Assembly (NCBI RefSeq): GCF_025660655.1
Contig: NZ_JAOTIN010000004.1
Span: forward strand, 1 to 64,000
Origin: Streptococcus sp. CSL10205-OR2
GTDB lineage: Bacteria > Bacillota > Bacilli > Lactobacillales > Streptococcaceae
Direction of reading: 5' to 3'
DNA: 64,000 bases
Shown here: one piece after another, positions 8,956 through 17,721 of the stretch
How positions within the stretch are numbered: the first letter of the stretch is position 1
How the letters are laid out: each line of letters begins with the position of its first letter
The notes under the pieces: model-generated
The model's database searches: none
What the model was told of the DNA's origin: nothing
The model's input: only the letters and a program-made list of their open reading frames with translations
Program-made: the position numbers and the translations under genes

Positions 8956-11900
8956 ATGATTACTTATCTCATATATGAAGAGAATGCTTATCCTATCTAT
9001 GAAAATACGATTTACTCACTGGGAAAAGAAACAAATGACATCTATCTTCCTCTAGAAAATTCTGTACAGATTGAAACTAAAAAAGATGACGTCATACTCG
9101 CTGAGAAAACTTATCAAAAAGGACGACACACGATTGTTCTAGAAGATTCAGTAACCCTTCATTTATTAGTACTAGAAGATGCCGACTATTTAGGATTACC
9201 AGATGGGACTATTTATCTTTCAAAAACTGATGATGCCCTGATTCAACTAGTAGACAGTAATATAGAAGCTGTTTTGTCACCCACCGATAAAGGTGATTAT
9301 GAGTTTATTGGAAACAGCGACTATTTCTTAAATGGTAGGAAAACAAGTGGTAAGGTGTCTCTCATGACCAATGATACCATTGTTTTTGAGGCTGGTTTGG
9401 TTTTGGTTTTAAAAGAACAGCAACTCATGTTGGCTAGTCTTTTTCTCGTCAATACAGAACTTATCCATTTTTCAAAGGATGTTACAGAAGATCGTTCTAA
9501 AGATTTTCATAGATCTCCTCGTATCATTTTAAGAGAAAATGAAGCAAAGATTACCATCGCTTCAGCACCAACAGAAGATGAAGGGAAAAAGCAATCACTG
9601 ATTAAACTTTTAATCACTCCATTTGCTATGATTGTCTTTACTATCTTACTTTATGTTTTCACGTCGGGCGGTGCCATGCTTTTTATGATGATGGGAATGT
9701 CTGTGATTACGATTGGAACATCTATCCATAGTTATTTTTCTGATAAAAAATCACACAAAGTCACTCAGAAAAAGAAATTAGCAGATTATATGGACTATCT
9801 TGATACCAAGTATAAAGAGTTAGCCCAGTATAAAAAAGAACAAACGACGGCTCTTTTCTACCACTACCCAGATATGACTGACCTATTAGAAATGGTGAAA
9901 AAAACAGATCGTAGAATTTATGAGAAAACACCTTATCATTTTGATTTTCTCACTTATCGATTAGGACTTGGTGACGTTCCAGCTAGTTTTAAAATTGACT
10001 ATGCTGATTCAGAACTCACGCAGTACAATAAAGATGCTAGTCAAAAAGTGAGAGAGCTGATTCGTTACTATCAAACGATACCTAATGCTCCTATTTTAAA
10101 TGAAGTGGCTGGTCCAATTGGTTATATTGGAACGAGAAAAGTTGTGATAGAACAAGTGCAACAGTTGATGATGCAACTAGCAACTTTTCAAAGTTATCAC
10201 GATGTTCAGTTTATTCCGATTTTCCGTGAAGACGAAATGCCTCTTTGGCATTGGAGTAGGTGGCTTCCTCATATCAAGTTAAAAGCGTTTAACAGTCGTG
10301 GCTTTGTTTATAGTCAACGCACAAGAGATCAACTCTTGACTTCTCTTTATCAAATCATCAAAGAGAGAAAACTTGATAGTGAGCAAGATAAAAACACTCA
10401 AAAAGAATACGGTCCTCGCTATATCCTCTTTATCACCGACTTGAGTTTGATGCTTGATCATAATATCATGGAATACATCAACGAAAATCTCTCACATTTA
10501 GGCATTCACTATGTCTTTGTTGAAGAAGTAATTGAAAGCTTGCCTGAACACGTACAAACCGTCGTTGATTACCGTGGTGATAAAAAAGCCACTCTTATCC
10601 TTCAAAAAGAAACCTACGTTAATAAAGAGTTTGTCCCGCTTCCTGTTATTACTAACAAGGAAAAAGAAGATTTTGCCCGTCATATGGCTGGGATTAACCA
10701 TGTGCAAACACTGAGAAACTATATTCCAAATAGCATCACTTTCCTTGAGATGTATGGCGTTGATCAGGTGGAAGACTTGCAGATATTACATCGCTGGCAG
10801 GAAAATGAAACCTATCAGTCTATGGCCGTCCCTCTTGGTGTTAGAGGAAGAGATGATCTTCTTTATCTCAATATTCATGAAAAGGCCCATGGCCCTCACG
10901 GACTGATAGCAGGAACAACTGGTTCAGGGAAGTCTGAGTTAGTTCAGTCTTATATCCTCTCCTTAGCGGTTAACTACCATCCTTACGAAGTTGCTTTCCT
11001 CCTCATTGACTATAAAGGTGGTGGGATGGCCAACTTGTTTGCCAATCTACCGCACGTTGTTGGGACAATTACCAACCTGGATGGTAACCAAGCCAACCGT
11101 GCCCTTATCTCGATTAAGGCAGAACTCCAAAAACGTCAACGGATATTTTTGGAAAATAATGTCAATCATATCAATCAGTATATGAAATTATTTAAAGAAG
11201 GCAAGGTCACTGAGCCTCTTCCTCACCTGTTTATCATTAGTGATGAGTTTGCTGAGTTAAAGATGAATCAACCAGAATTTATGGATGAGTTAGTATCAAC
11301 GGCTCGTATCGGTCGTTCCCTAGGAGTAAAATTAATTTTAGCCACTCAAAAACCTAGTGGTGTGGTTAACGATCAAATCTGGTCCAACTCTAAATTTAAG
11401 ATTGCCCTCAAAGTGCAAGATGTGGCAGATTCTCGTGAAATCATCAAGACGCCTGATGCTGCTGAAATTACACAGGTCGGACGAGCCTATCTTCAAGTGG
11501 GTAACAACGAAATCTATGAACTCTTCCAAAGTGCCTGGTCAGGGGCTGACTATGTTCCAGGTGGAAAAAATACTATCCAAAAAGAGACCACTATCTATGA
11601 AATCACAGATAACGGTCAGTACACAGCCATCAATAAAGATTTGAGTGGTCTTGACAAGAAGAAAAATGTCAAAGCCATTCCAACCGAGCTAGATGCCATT
11701 GTTGAAAAAACGAAAGCAATCTTTAATCAGCTGAAAATAAACAAGGTGGCAAGTCCATGGCTCCCACCACTTGCTGAAAAAGTCTATGCTAATAGTCTTC
11801 AATCAATAGATTTTAAGGATTACTGGGATAATCGTGATAAGTCCTTATCGATTCTAATCGGCTATCAAGATATTCCTGAAAAACAAGAGCAGTCACCACT

Positions 11901-13356
11901 TTACCTTGATATGGAAAAAACGGGTCATATCTTACTTGTTTCAAGTCCTGGTTTTGGGAAGTCAACCTTCCTTCAAAACTTAGCCCTTGATGTGATGAGA
12001 AAACAAAAACCAGATCAGGCGCATTTTTATCTTTATGATTTTGGAACGAGTGGGATGATTTCACTTTCTGATTTTCCTCACGTGGCAGATTATTTTGCCC
12101 TGGATGAAACAGAGAAAATTAAAAAATCACTTCGTTTCCTTGAAAGAGAAATTAAACAACGTAAAGTAGCCCTTTCACAAGTAAAAGCGACGAATCTTAG
12201 CCAATATAATGAAATCTCAGAAGAGAGCTTCCCACGTCTCTTTATTCTCATTGACGGCTTTGATAGTGTTTCTGACGCTAGCTTCTCAGATACTTTCTAT
12301 GAGGTCTTAAATGTAGTGGCGCGTGATGGGGTTTCCCTTGGCATTTATCTGGTGGTTACCTTATCTCGTCTCAATGCTATGCGTCTACAATTGCAATCAA
12401 ACTTTAAAACCAAGATTTCCCTCTTCCTATTTGATAAGAGTGATTTATCTGGTGTTGTTGGTCGTTCCAACATCCCAATCGATGAGATAAAGGGACGTGC
12501 CATCACTAAGTTTGATGAAATGGTCAACTTCCAAGTCACACTGCCATACCACAGTGAGCATTATGTTGATTATATTAAAGAAGTCAAGACAGAAGTTGAA
12601 AAAATGAGAGAAAGCTTTAACGGAGACTTGCCACAGGCGATTCCAATGTTGCCTGAGACTGTCACTCCAAGTATCCTAGAAGACCCATTACTTGTGGCAA
12701 ATAAAGAAGATAATGAATTTGTTCTAGGACTTGAGAGAGAATACGTCAAACCAGTTGCCTTTAGCTTTAAAAAACCAATGCTACTAGCATCAGACAGTCC
12801 TGTTTTTGTGAATCATTATTACCGCCTCCTCGACTATCATCTTGATCGTCTTGGGGACAGTTACCACAGTGTTATCTTGGATTCAGGTCAACAAATTGCT
12901 AACCAGTTCTTTGAAAACGTGCAACGCTTCACGACAACAGCAGAAGTGAAAGATGCTTTAACAACGATTATTGCTGATCTTCATAAGCGCCTCAAAGAAC
13001 CAAATCCTGACTATCCAAAATGGCTTGTGATTATCCCAGATTTAGCTGCAACAGCACTCGCATCAGGTATTAGTGACGCAGACTTTAAAGTATTAGTCAC
13101 AGAAGGGCCTAAAAACGGTGTAACACCAGTCTTTATCGGTAACTACCAAGACCTTGTTACAAACACCTATGATAGCTACGTCAAGCAGATGCAACACTTG
13201 GTTGATCAAGTCTTCCTAGGAATGCGTATCAGTGACCAGTCACACACTCGCTACCCATATATCACTAATGAACCAAGCCTAAAACCAACACAAGGTTATG
13301 TTCTCTACCCAGACGGCTATGACTTTGTTCAACTGATGGCACTCACCGAAAAATAG
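8956..13356 (+). CDS. essC: FtsK/SpoIIIE-family T7SS ATPase EssC
   Basis: A 1466-aa motor that recognises and drives substrates through the channel. It has N-terminal FHA-like domains (residues ~1-190), paired membrane helices at about 215-260, then three P-loop domains. D1 has GTTGSGKSE near residue 655. D2 has SSPGFGKST near 998. D3, from about 1270, has a degenerate P-loop (LASDSPVFVNH) lacking the Gly-Lys-Thr core. In S. aureus the C-terminal end of EssC varies with the effector set, so this end probably matches the toxins downstream. Last gene of the machinery operon. Confidence 0.95.
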   Translation: MITYLIYEENAYPIYENTIYSLGKETNDIYLPLENSVQIETKKDDVILAEKTYQKGRHTIVLEDSVTLHLLVLEDADYLGLPDGTIYLSKTDDALIQLVDSNIEAVLSPTDKGDYEFIGNSDYFLNGRKTSGKVSLMTNDTIVFEAGLVLVLKEQQLMLASLFLVNTELIHFSKDVTEDRSKDFHRSPRIILRENEAKITIASAPTEDEGKKQSLIKLLITPFAMIVFTILLYVFTSGGAMLFMMMGMSVITIGTSIHSYFSDKKSHKVTQKKKLADYMDYLDTKYKELAQYKKEQTTALFYHYPDMTDLLEMVKKTDRRIYEKTPYHFDFLTYRLGLGDVPASFKIDYADSELTQYNKDASQKVRELIRYYQTIPNAPILNEVAGPIGYIGTRKVVIEQVQQLMMQLATFQSYHDVQFIPIFREDEMPLWHWSRWLPHIKLKAFNSRGFVYSQRTRDQLLTSLYQIIKERKLDSEQDKNTQKEYGPRYILFITDLSLMLDHNIMEYINENLSHLGIHYVFVEEVIESLPEHVQTVVDYRGDKKATLILQKETYVNKEFVPLPVITNKEKEDFARHMAGINHVQTLRNYIPNSITFLEMYGVDQVEDLQILHRWQENETYQSMAVPLGVRGRDDLLYLNIHEKAHGPHGLIAGTTGSGKSELVQSYILSLAVNYHPYEVAFLLIDYKGGGMANLFANLPHVVGTITNLDGNQANRALISIKAELQKRQRIFLENNVNHINQYMKLFKEGKVTEPLPHLFIISDEFAELKMNQPEFMDELVSTARIGRSLGVKLILATQKPSGVVNDQIWSNSKFKIALKVQDVADSREIIKTPDAAEITQVGRAYLQVGNNEIYELFQSAWSGADYVPGGKNTIQKETTIYEITDNGQYTAINKDLSGLDKKKNVKAIPTELDAIVEKTKAIFNQLKINKVASPWLPPLAEKVYANSLQSIDFKDYWDNRDKSLSILIGYQDIPEKQEQSPLYLDMEKTGHILLVSSPGFGKSTFLQNLALDVMRKQKPDQAHFYLYDFGTSGMISLSDFPHVADYFALDETEKIKKSLRFLEREIKQRKVALSQVKATNLSQYNEISEESFPRLFILIDGFDSVSDASFSDTFYEVLNVVARDGVSLGIYLVVTLSRLNAMRLQLQSNFKTKISLFLFDKSDLSGVVGRSNIPIDEIKGRAITKFDEMVNFQVTLPYHSEHYVDYIKEVKTEVEKMRESFNGDLPQAIPMLPETVTPSILEDPLLVANKEDNEFVLGLEREYVKPVAFSFKKPMLLASDSPVFVNHYYRLLDYHLDRLGDSYHSVILDSGQQIANQFFENVQRFTTTAEVKDALTTIIADLHKRLKEPNPDYPKWLVIIPDLAATALASGISDADFKVLVTEGPKNGVTPVFIGNYQDLVTNTYDSYVKQMQHLVDQVFLGMRISDQSHTRYPYITNEPSLKPTQGYVLYPDGYDFVQLMALTEK

Positions 13357-13435
13357 CGGGACAATCCTTTAAACCAAGTCAACTAGTTAAATGATTTAAA
13401 AAAATACAGTTAGTAAGTAAACAAGACAAGTTTTT

Positions 13436-13464
13436 TTGAAAAAATACGTTTAAAATGATAAAAT
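13436..13464 (+). promoter_or_regulatory. Promoter of the LXG toxin module
   Basis: TTGAAA (13436-13441), 17-bp spacer, TAAAAT (13459-13464), about 38 bp before the first small gene. The toxin module therefore looks like its own transcription unit, separate from the machinery operon. Confidence 0.6.
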
Positions 13465-13501
13465 ATAAGAAACTTTAAAGAAATTTAAGGGAGAAACAGT
13501 G

Positions 13502-13828
13502 ATGGCATCTAATTCAAACTCTATTTTACATAATACTGCCATAGCAAGAGAAGCAGCTACTGCTTTATCTGATGCAGTTGCTTCTTTAACAAGCAGTAGC
13601 ATAGCTACCAAGGATAATCAAACAACTGTGGCTGGGAATACTAATGCCCACTCGGTAATCGATCTTGCTAAAAGTACTGAATCGCAAGTAGCAAAAGTTA
13701 TCATGACTATGTCAGAGAATATTCATAAAATGGCTAGTGAGTTTCAGGCATTAGATGAGAATATGCGTTCAGCAATTGAAAAATCAAATTTACCAAACGC
13801 TAGTACGGGGTTCACTTTAAATGAGTGA
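13502..13828 (+). CDS. LXG-associated helical partner (Lap1 type, DUF3130/TIGR04197-like)
   Basis: A 108-aa Ser/Ala/Thr-rich helical protein without a signal peptide, shaped like a WXG100 relative. It is the first gene of a three-gene toxin unit, overlapping the next by 8 nt. Small proteins of the SACOL2603/TIGR04197 (DUF3130) family are encoded ahead of LXG toxins, bind the LXG domain and are needed for export. The ATG at 13502 is preferred over the GTG at 13499 because of spacing from GGGAGAAACA. Family placement rests on length, composition and position. Confidence 0.72.
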   Translation: MASNSNSILHNTAIAREAATALSDAVASLTSSSIATKDNQTTVAGNTNAHSVIDLAKSTESQVAKVIMTMSENIHKMASEFQALDENMRSAIEKSNLPNASTGFTLNE

Positions 13829-14156
13829 TGATGATTTTTATTTGAAAGAAACACATTTAAAGGAACAAGAGGATCAATTAGAAACTGAAAAACGTCAATT
13901 ATTACGAGACAAGGAAAATTATATATCTCTCTCCAATGACACCAAACGTTTTTTAGAAGATTTATTTCAAGAATTTCGCTTGTCCTCTAACCGTTATAAA
14001 TTTTCTCAAGCTATTGAAGAACAAGTAACTGTTTCAAAGTTAGTAGTTGGATACTTTGAAAAACAGGAAGAGGTTTTAAGAACTGAACACCTTCGCCTTG
14101 AAAATGAGCAACAAATACTTAGAGAAAAGCAGAGAAAGGAAAATCTCACAAAATGA
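13821..14156 (+). CDS. LXG-associated coiled-coil partner (Lap2 type, DUF3958-like)
   Basis: A 111-aa charged protein, Glu/Lys/Leu/Arg-rich, predicted to be almost all coiled coil. It overlaps the preceding gene by 8 nt and the LXG toxin by 4 nt (ATGA), so the three are translationally coupled. DUF3958 (Lap2) proteins form a complex with Lap1 and the LXG domain before export. I infer that role here from context. Confidence 0.7.
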   Translation: MSDDDFYLKETHLKEQEDQLETEKRQLLRDKENYISLSNDTKRFLEDLFQEFRLSSNRYKFSQAIEEQVTVSKLVVGYFEKQEEVLRTEHLRLENEQQILREKQRKENLTK

Positions 14157-15631
14157 GTATTGATATGTATCTAGGCTCATCACAGAGTCAAGCAACTAGT
14201 ATTTCAAGTATGATTTCCAGTCAAAATACAGGTTATGAACAATTGCAAGCTGCCTTATGTAAGTTTTCTTTTCAGGAAGGTTTGAAAGGAAAAGCTTATG
14301 ATTCTGCGAAAGCATACAGTAACACTATTCTAATTCCCTTGGTAAAGGCTTGTATTCTTTTGAACGATGCTATCAATGATAGTGGTAAGAAGTTACCTGC
14401 AAAATATACTGCAGAAGTTGATAGTGTGGACTTAAAGGAGAGTGAACTTCGTGAAAAAATCATGCAAACAGACCGTATTATTGGTCGTTATCAGGATTTG
14501 AGTTACAGTATGCGTTGTCGTGAAAAACCAAATTGGCAGACGATTAACAATCTTGATTACAGTATCTCCATTCAACAGGGAGTGAAGCAAACACTTGAAG
14601 AAAAATTGACAAAATTACTCAATTTTAATGCCAGTTCACCGGCTATTTTCGATCAAATTTCCACTCTCCAAGCAGCAGTGACTACTGGTCTTGGTCAAGC
14701 AAATGCTTCTTGGAACGCTAGCACGCAACTTTTTGAATTACCCTCAAAAAAAGAGATGGAGTGGACAAAAACAGTTGATGAAGAGTGGGAGAAAAAACTA
14801 AAAAGTCAATCTCAATTATTAAAAAATGACTTAAAAGATTATGTAATAGCTGTTTCTGGTGGGAATGAAGAGAGTGTCCAAGAAATATTAGACGAAATAG
14901 AAGAAGAATTTTCATTTGAATTGATAGAGACTTTTTTGAAGAAAGGTTCAGAAGAGTTTTTAAAAAGATTGCCTAAATTCGCTGCCTACATGCAAAGGAT
15001 GGGTTTAATTTCTACCTTATATACAATGATGAAAACATATGGATTAACTGGAAGTGCTAAAGTAGCAGGTAAATTTAGTGAAGCGGTTTCCTATGTTAGT
15101 AGTGGAGCAGTATCAGCTTCTAATGGTATTGGTTCTGCTTTTGGAAATTTGTTAAATTATGGTTCAAAAGCTATTTCTGTACTTGCAGCAGGAAAAGATT
15201 TTTATGATCAAATAATAGAAGGTGAAAATTTCATAGATGCGACAGTCAAAACCGTTGGACATTTTGCTATTGGTATAAGTGTAGGTTCTCTGATTGCTAG
15301 CATAGCGTCAGGAGCACTTTCTGGTGCAACTATTGGAAGTGGTATTCCTGTTCTTGGTACTTTTGCTGGTTTTTTTGCAGGTGCTTTAGCTGGAGCAGTA
15401 GCAACTGTTGCGTTTTCAATTAAATTTGATGAAATGTACGATGCGTCAGTTGGAAAAGTTGTAGACTTTGTAGTTAACAATAGCTTTTTAAAGGATATTA
15501 ATAAAGAAATTACAAAAACTGTTAAAGAAGTTGGAGATGCTGTAGTATCAAAGGTTGAAGACACTATATCAGATGTTGGAGATGCTGTTTCAGGTTTCTT
15601 TTCTGACATAGGTTCTGCTTTTTCTTTCTAA
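14153..15631 (+). CDS. LXG-domain T7SS toxin with glycine-zipper C-terminus (TelE-like, putative pore former)
   Basis: 492 aa. The N-terminal ~200 residues are a helical LXG export domain, with the L-K-G motif at residues 44-46. The C-terminal third is hydrophobic and Gly/Ala-rich, with a glycine zipper around residues 391-415 (GSGIPVLGTFAGFFAGALAG) and further amphipathic helices to the end. There is no nuclease or glycohydrolase motif. This composition resembles TelE of S. gallolyticus and membrane-depolarising T7 toxins, so the likely activity is pore formation. The membrane protein next door fits as immunity. Toxicity is inferred. Confidence 0.75.
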   Translation: MSIDMYLGSSQSQATSISSMISSQNTGYEQLQAALCKFSFQEGLKGKAYDSAKAYSNTILIPLVKACILLNDAINDSGKKLPAKYTAEVDSVDLKESELREKIMQTDRIIGRYQDLSYSMRCREKPNWQTINNLDYSISIQQGVKQTLEEKLTKLLNFNASSPAIFDQISTLQAAVTTGLGQANASWNASTQLFELPSKKEMEWTKTVDEEWEKKLKSQSQLLKNDLKDYVIAVSGGNEESVQEILDEIEEEFSFELIETFLKKGSEEFLKRLPKFAAYMQRMGLISTLYTMMKTYGLTGSAKVAGKFSEAVSYVSSGAVSASNGIGSAFGNLLNYGSKAISVLAAGKDFYDQIIEGENFIDATVKTVGHFAIGISVGSLIASIASGALSGATIGSGIPVLGTFAGFFAGALAGAVATVAFSIKFDEMYDASVGKVVDFVVNNSFLKDINKEITKTVKEVGDAVVSKVEDTISDVGDAVSGFFSDIGSAFSF

Positions 15632-15674
15632 AAAATTGTCATTAATATGCTAAATTGACGTTAAAAGGAGATTT

Positions 15675-16181
15675 ATGTATACCATCAAAACCAAATACCT
15701 AGTACCATTTAATGCCATTGATGATGAGCGTGCTATTTTTTATGATAGACTTCGAAAACAGTATGTGATTGCATCAATCAATAGATACGGAATGGATAAA
15801 AAGCTTGCTGTTCCTGGAGGTTTTTATCTAATGATTATGGTTTTAAATAGATCAATCCATGTTGATAGTTTTTCAATGATTTTTGTTTTCTATTTTCTTT
15901 CATTTTTATTAGCCAAACTTGTGTGGTTTAAAGTGAATCAACAAGAATTGCAGATATATGAAGACTATTTTCCCCAAGATGACTTTTACAAGACAGAAAG
16001 AAAAAATGTTTTAAAAGGGATTATTTACTTTTTTATATTTTTCACTATAAGTCTTGTTTGTGCCTACATAAGCTATACATCAGGTTTATTTATGTTTTTG
16101 GTTTTTGGGAGTCTAGCATTTGTTCCAACGTGTCTGTATGCATCAAAAGGCTTTTACCAAAAAATATTTTTACTATGGTAA
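15675..16181 (+). CDS. Four-helix membrane protein, candidate immunity to the LXG toxin
   Basis: A 168-aa protein with a soluble N-terminal ~45 residues (starts MYTIKTKYLVPF) and about four membrane helices in two pairs separated by a charged loop. Good ribosome binding site (AAAAGGAGA), 44 nt after the toxin gene. Membrane-acting LXG toxins are usually neutralised by polytopic membrane proteins encoded directly downstream, so this is the best immunity candidate. A clear paralogue lies at 21233-21748, which may be an orphan immunity gene for a related toxin. No family name assigned. Confidence 0.6.
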   Translation: MYTIKTKYLVPFNAIDDERAIFYDRLRKQYVIASINRYGMDKKLAVPGGFYLMIMVLNRSIHVDSFSMIFVFYFLSFLLAKLVWFKVNQQELQIYEDYFPQDDFYKTERKNVLKGIIYFFIFFTISLVCAYISYTSGLFMFLVFGSLAFVPTCLYASKGFYQKIFLLW

Positions 16182-16235
16182 TAAAATATTTTTTAGTAGT
16201 TTAGCTTCTTTAGCTGAGAAAAAAATGAGGAAATT

Positions 16236-16538
16236 ATGAAATATTTACCACTTGGAAGTGTTGTGCAATTAAAAAATGGTGATATCAAATTGATGATAAC
16301 ATCAAGATTTCCACTTTATAATAGTAATGGGGAATTAGGTTACTTTGATTATTCATCTTGTATATATCCTACTGGAACCATAAATAATCAAGCTTACTTT
16401 TTTAATCAAGAAGACATCGCTAAAGTATGGTTTGAGGGCTATGTAGATGATTCAGAAATAGAAGCACAAGACATTTTTGAAAGAGAGAAAGATACAATTC
16501 CCTATAATAGATTAACTATTGCGGATTTAAAAAAATAA
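16236..16538 (+). CDS. DUF4176-like small protein of T7SS loci
   Basis: A 100-aa protein with the DUF4176 pattern: LPLGSVVQLKNG near the N-terminus, then an LMI strand, GYFDYSSCIYPTG and a YFFNQEDI segment. These proteins are common beside LXG toxins; their function is not established. The 3' end (AAAAATAAGACAAAAGAAGATTAAG) matches the tail of the ~145-aa gene family further downstream, indicating a recombination joint at the stop codon. A truncated homologue is at 22854-23003. Confidence 0.7.
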   Translation: MKYLPLGSVVQLKNGDIKLMITSRFPLYNSNGELGYFDYSSCIYPTGTINNQAYFFNQEDIAKVWFEGYVDDSEIEAQDIFEREKDTIPYNRLTIADLKK

Positions 16539-16558
16539 GACAAAAGAAGATTAAGTAA

Positions 16559-16621
16559 CAAGCTCACATTTTGTGAGCTTGTTTTTGTGAGATGAAAAAT
16601 TCTTTAATATTGTGATATAAT
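16559..16621 (+). promoter_or_regulatory. Terminator-promoter cassette, copy 1
   Basis: Hairpin CAAGCTCACA / TGTGAGCTTG with TTTTTGT, then 30 nt later a TGATATAAT promoter box (TATAAT 16616-16621). The same unit recurs after genes of the ~145-aa family at 19.2, 19.8, 23.9, 24.5 and 25.0 kb. Confidence 0.75.
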
Positions 16622-16631
16622 AGACAAGAAA

Positions 16632-16739
16632 AATGATCCAGTAGAATTAGCCGAAGGTTCAAAAATGTTTCTTAATGTTGATGGCGAAGAAGTATTACTT
16701 GCTATATATGAAAAAGGACATTTCCGATATATTAACTAA
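16632..16739 (+). pseudogene. 3' fragment of an unidentified coding sequence
   Basis: A 35-codon open stretch (reads NDPVELAEGSKMFLNVDG, then about 17 more residues to a stop) begins directly after the promoter box of cassette copy 1. There is no start codon with a ribosome binding site at its 5' end. It looks like the tail of a lost gene joined to the cassette. Not recognised. Confidence 0.5.
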
Positions 16740-16756
16740 AAGAAAGTGTGGTCACT

Positions 16757-17200
16757 ATGTTTATCGCTGTTTACCGAGATGACTTATTTTTTTACTATAG
16801 CGAAAAGGAGAAAGGCTTTGAAATTGTTACCCATGATCCGAAATATCTTGAATGGGGGTTTATTCAATATTCTGAGGATACTTTCTACAAAGAGGTTCCC
16901 ACAAAAGATATTTCCGCCATTTACGAAGTAACCGTTGAAGGATATTATAAAGGAAAAGAGATATTAGGTTTTGAAGCTCATCCAATTGAAATTGAAAAAC
17001 CAAATGGGGTTGTCTATTTCTTTACAAGTGATGTTGAATTTTTAAAAGCCAACCAACTATTTGATCCAAATAAATTATTTATGGAAGAATATGGTAAGGC
17101 TTACTACTACTCTTTACCGGTTCCAATAGAAGATGTTGAATTAGTCATTAGTCGCAGAAATGTACCGATTAAGGGAAGAAAGTGGTGGGAGGAATTATGA
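16757..17200 (+). CDS. T7SS-island protein of unknown function, paralogue A
   Basis: A 147-aa soluble protein, rich in aromatic and acidic residues, starting at ATG 16757 (MFIAVYRDD). The frame is open to a GTG at 16748. It ends in a V-P-I-K-G-R-K-W-W motif shared with the next gene (I-P-I-N-G-R-E-W-W), and both have a central V/I-PTK motif, so the two are diverged tandem duplicates. The stop overlaps the next start (ATGA). I do not recognise the family; the location suggests an immunity or T7-accessory role. Confidence 0.55.
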   Translation: MFIAVYRDDLFFYYSEKEKGFEIVTHDPKYLEWGFIQYSEDTFYKEVPTKDISAIYEVTVEGYYKGKEILGFEAHPIEIEKPNGVVYFFTSDVEFLKANQLFDPNKLFMEEYGKAYYYSLPVPIEDVELVISRRNVPIKGRKWWEEL

Positions 17201-17721
17201 TAAAATCATTTTTAGTCTATCAAGATAAGGTTTTTAATCATTTTGAAATAGGTGAGGAGATGAGTGTCATCTATACAAAAACGCCAAATTTGTTAGAGGA
17301 TGGCATGGTCGAAGAAGGGGGTTGGTTTAAACAGGTTATTCCAACCAAGGAAATTGCCCAGCGTTTTGATATTCACTATAGTGCCAAGAGTGATGAAAAA
17401 GAATTAGAGATTTTTTCAGCGAGTCATGAGTTTTTTATTAGACCTGCTTCATGGGCGCGCTTAATGACTAATGATGTTTTATTTTTAAAGTCAAAGGGAT
17501 GGTTTAAAGGGGCAAAGTCTTTATCATCTCAAGAAGGTTTTCTTAGTGACGTAGTTGATACGGTGACATCACGTTTAACGACTAAATCAGATCTTGAAGC
17601 AAGTGAGAGTGTTTGGGTAACACAACCAATTCAAACAACAGAGTTTAACATTCTTTCAAGAAGAAAAAATATCCCTATTAATGGTAGAGAGTGGTGGAAT
17701 AATGACAGTAACGATATTTAA
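17197..17721 (+). CDS. T7SS-island protein of unknown function, paralogue B
   Basis: 174 aa from ATG 17197 (MIKSFLVYQDKVF), coupled to the upstream paralogue by an ATGA overlap and to the next gene by a 20-nt overlap. It shares the PTK motif and the terminal IPINGREWW motif with its neighbour, but carries an extra Ser/Thr-rich insert (about residues 105-145). No signal peptide or membrane segment. Function unknown. Confidence 0.55.
   Translation: MIKSFLVYQDKVFNHFEIGEEMSVIYTKTPNLLEDGMVEEGGWFKQVIPTKEIAQRFDIHYSAKSDEKELEIFSASHEFFIRPASWARLMTNDVLFLKSKGWFKGAKSLSSQEGFLSDVVDTVTSRLTTKSDLEASESVWVTQPIQTTEFNILSRRKNIPINGREWWNNDSNDI

Noticed and set aside
10279..12539. Several 60-95-aa ORFs on both strands within essC
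   Set aside because: They are shadows of the continuous 1466-codon essC frame and lack ribosome binding sites.
15208..15609. 133-aa minus-strand ORF opposite the LXG toxin C-terminus
   Set aside because: Antisense of the Gly/Ala-rich region; no ribosome binding site and low-complexity Ser/Thr/Pro composition.
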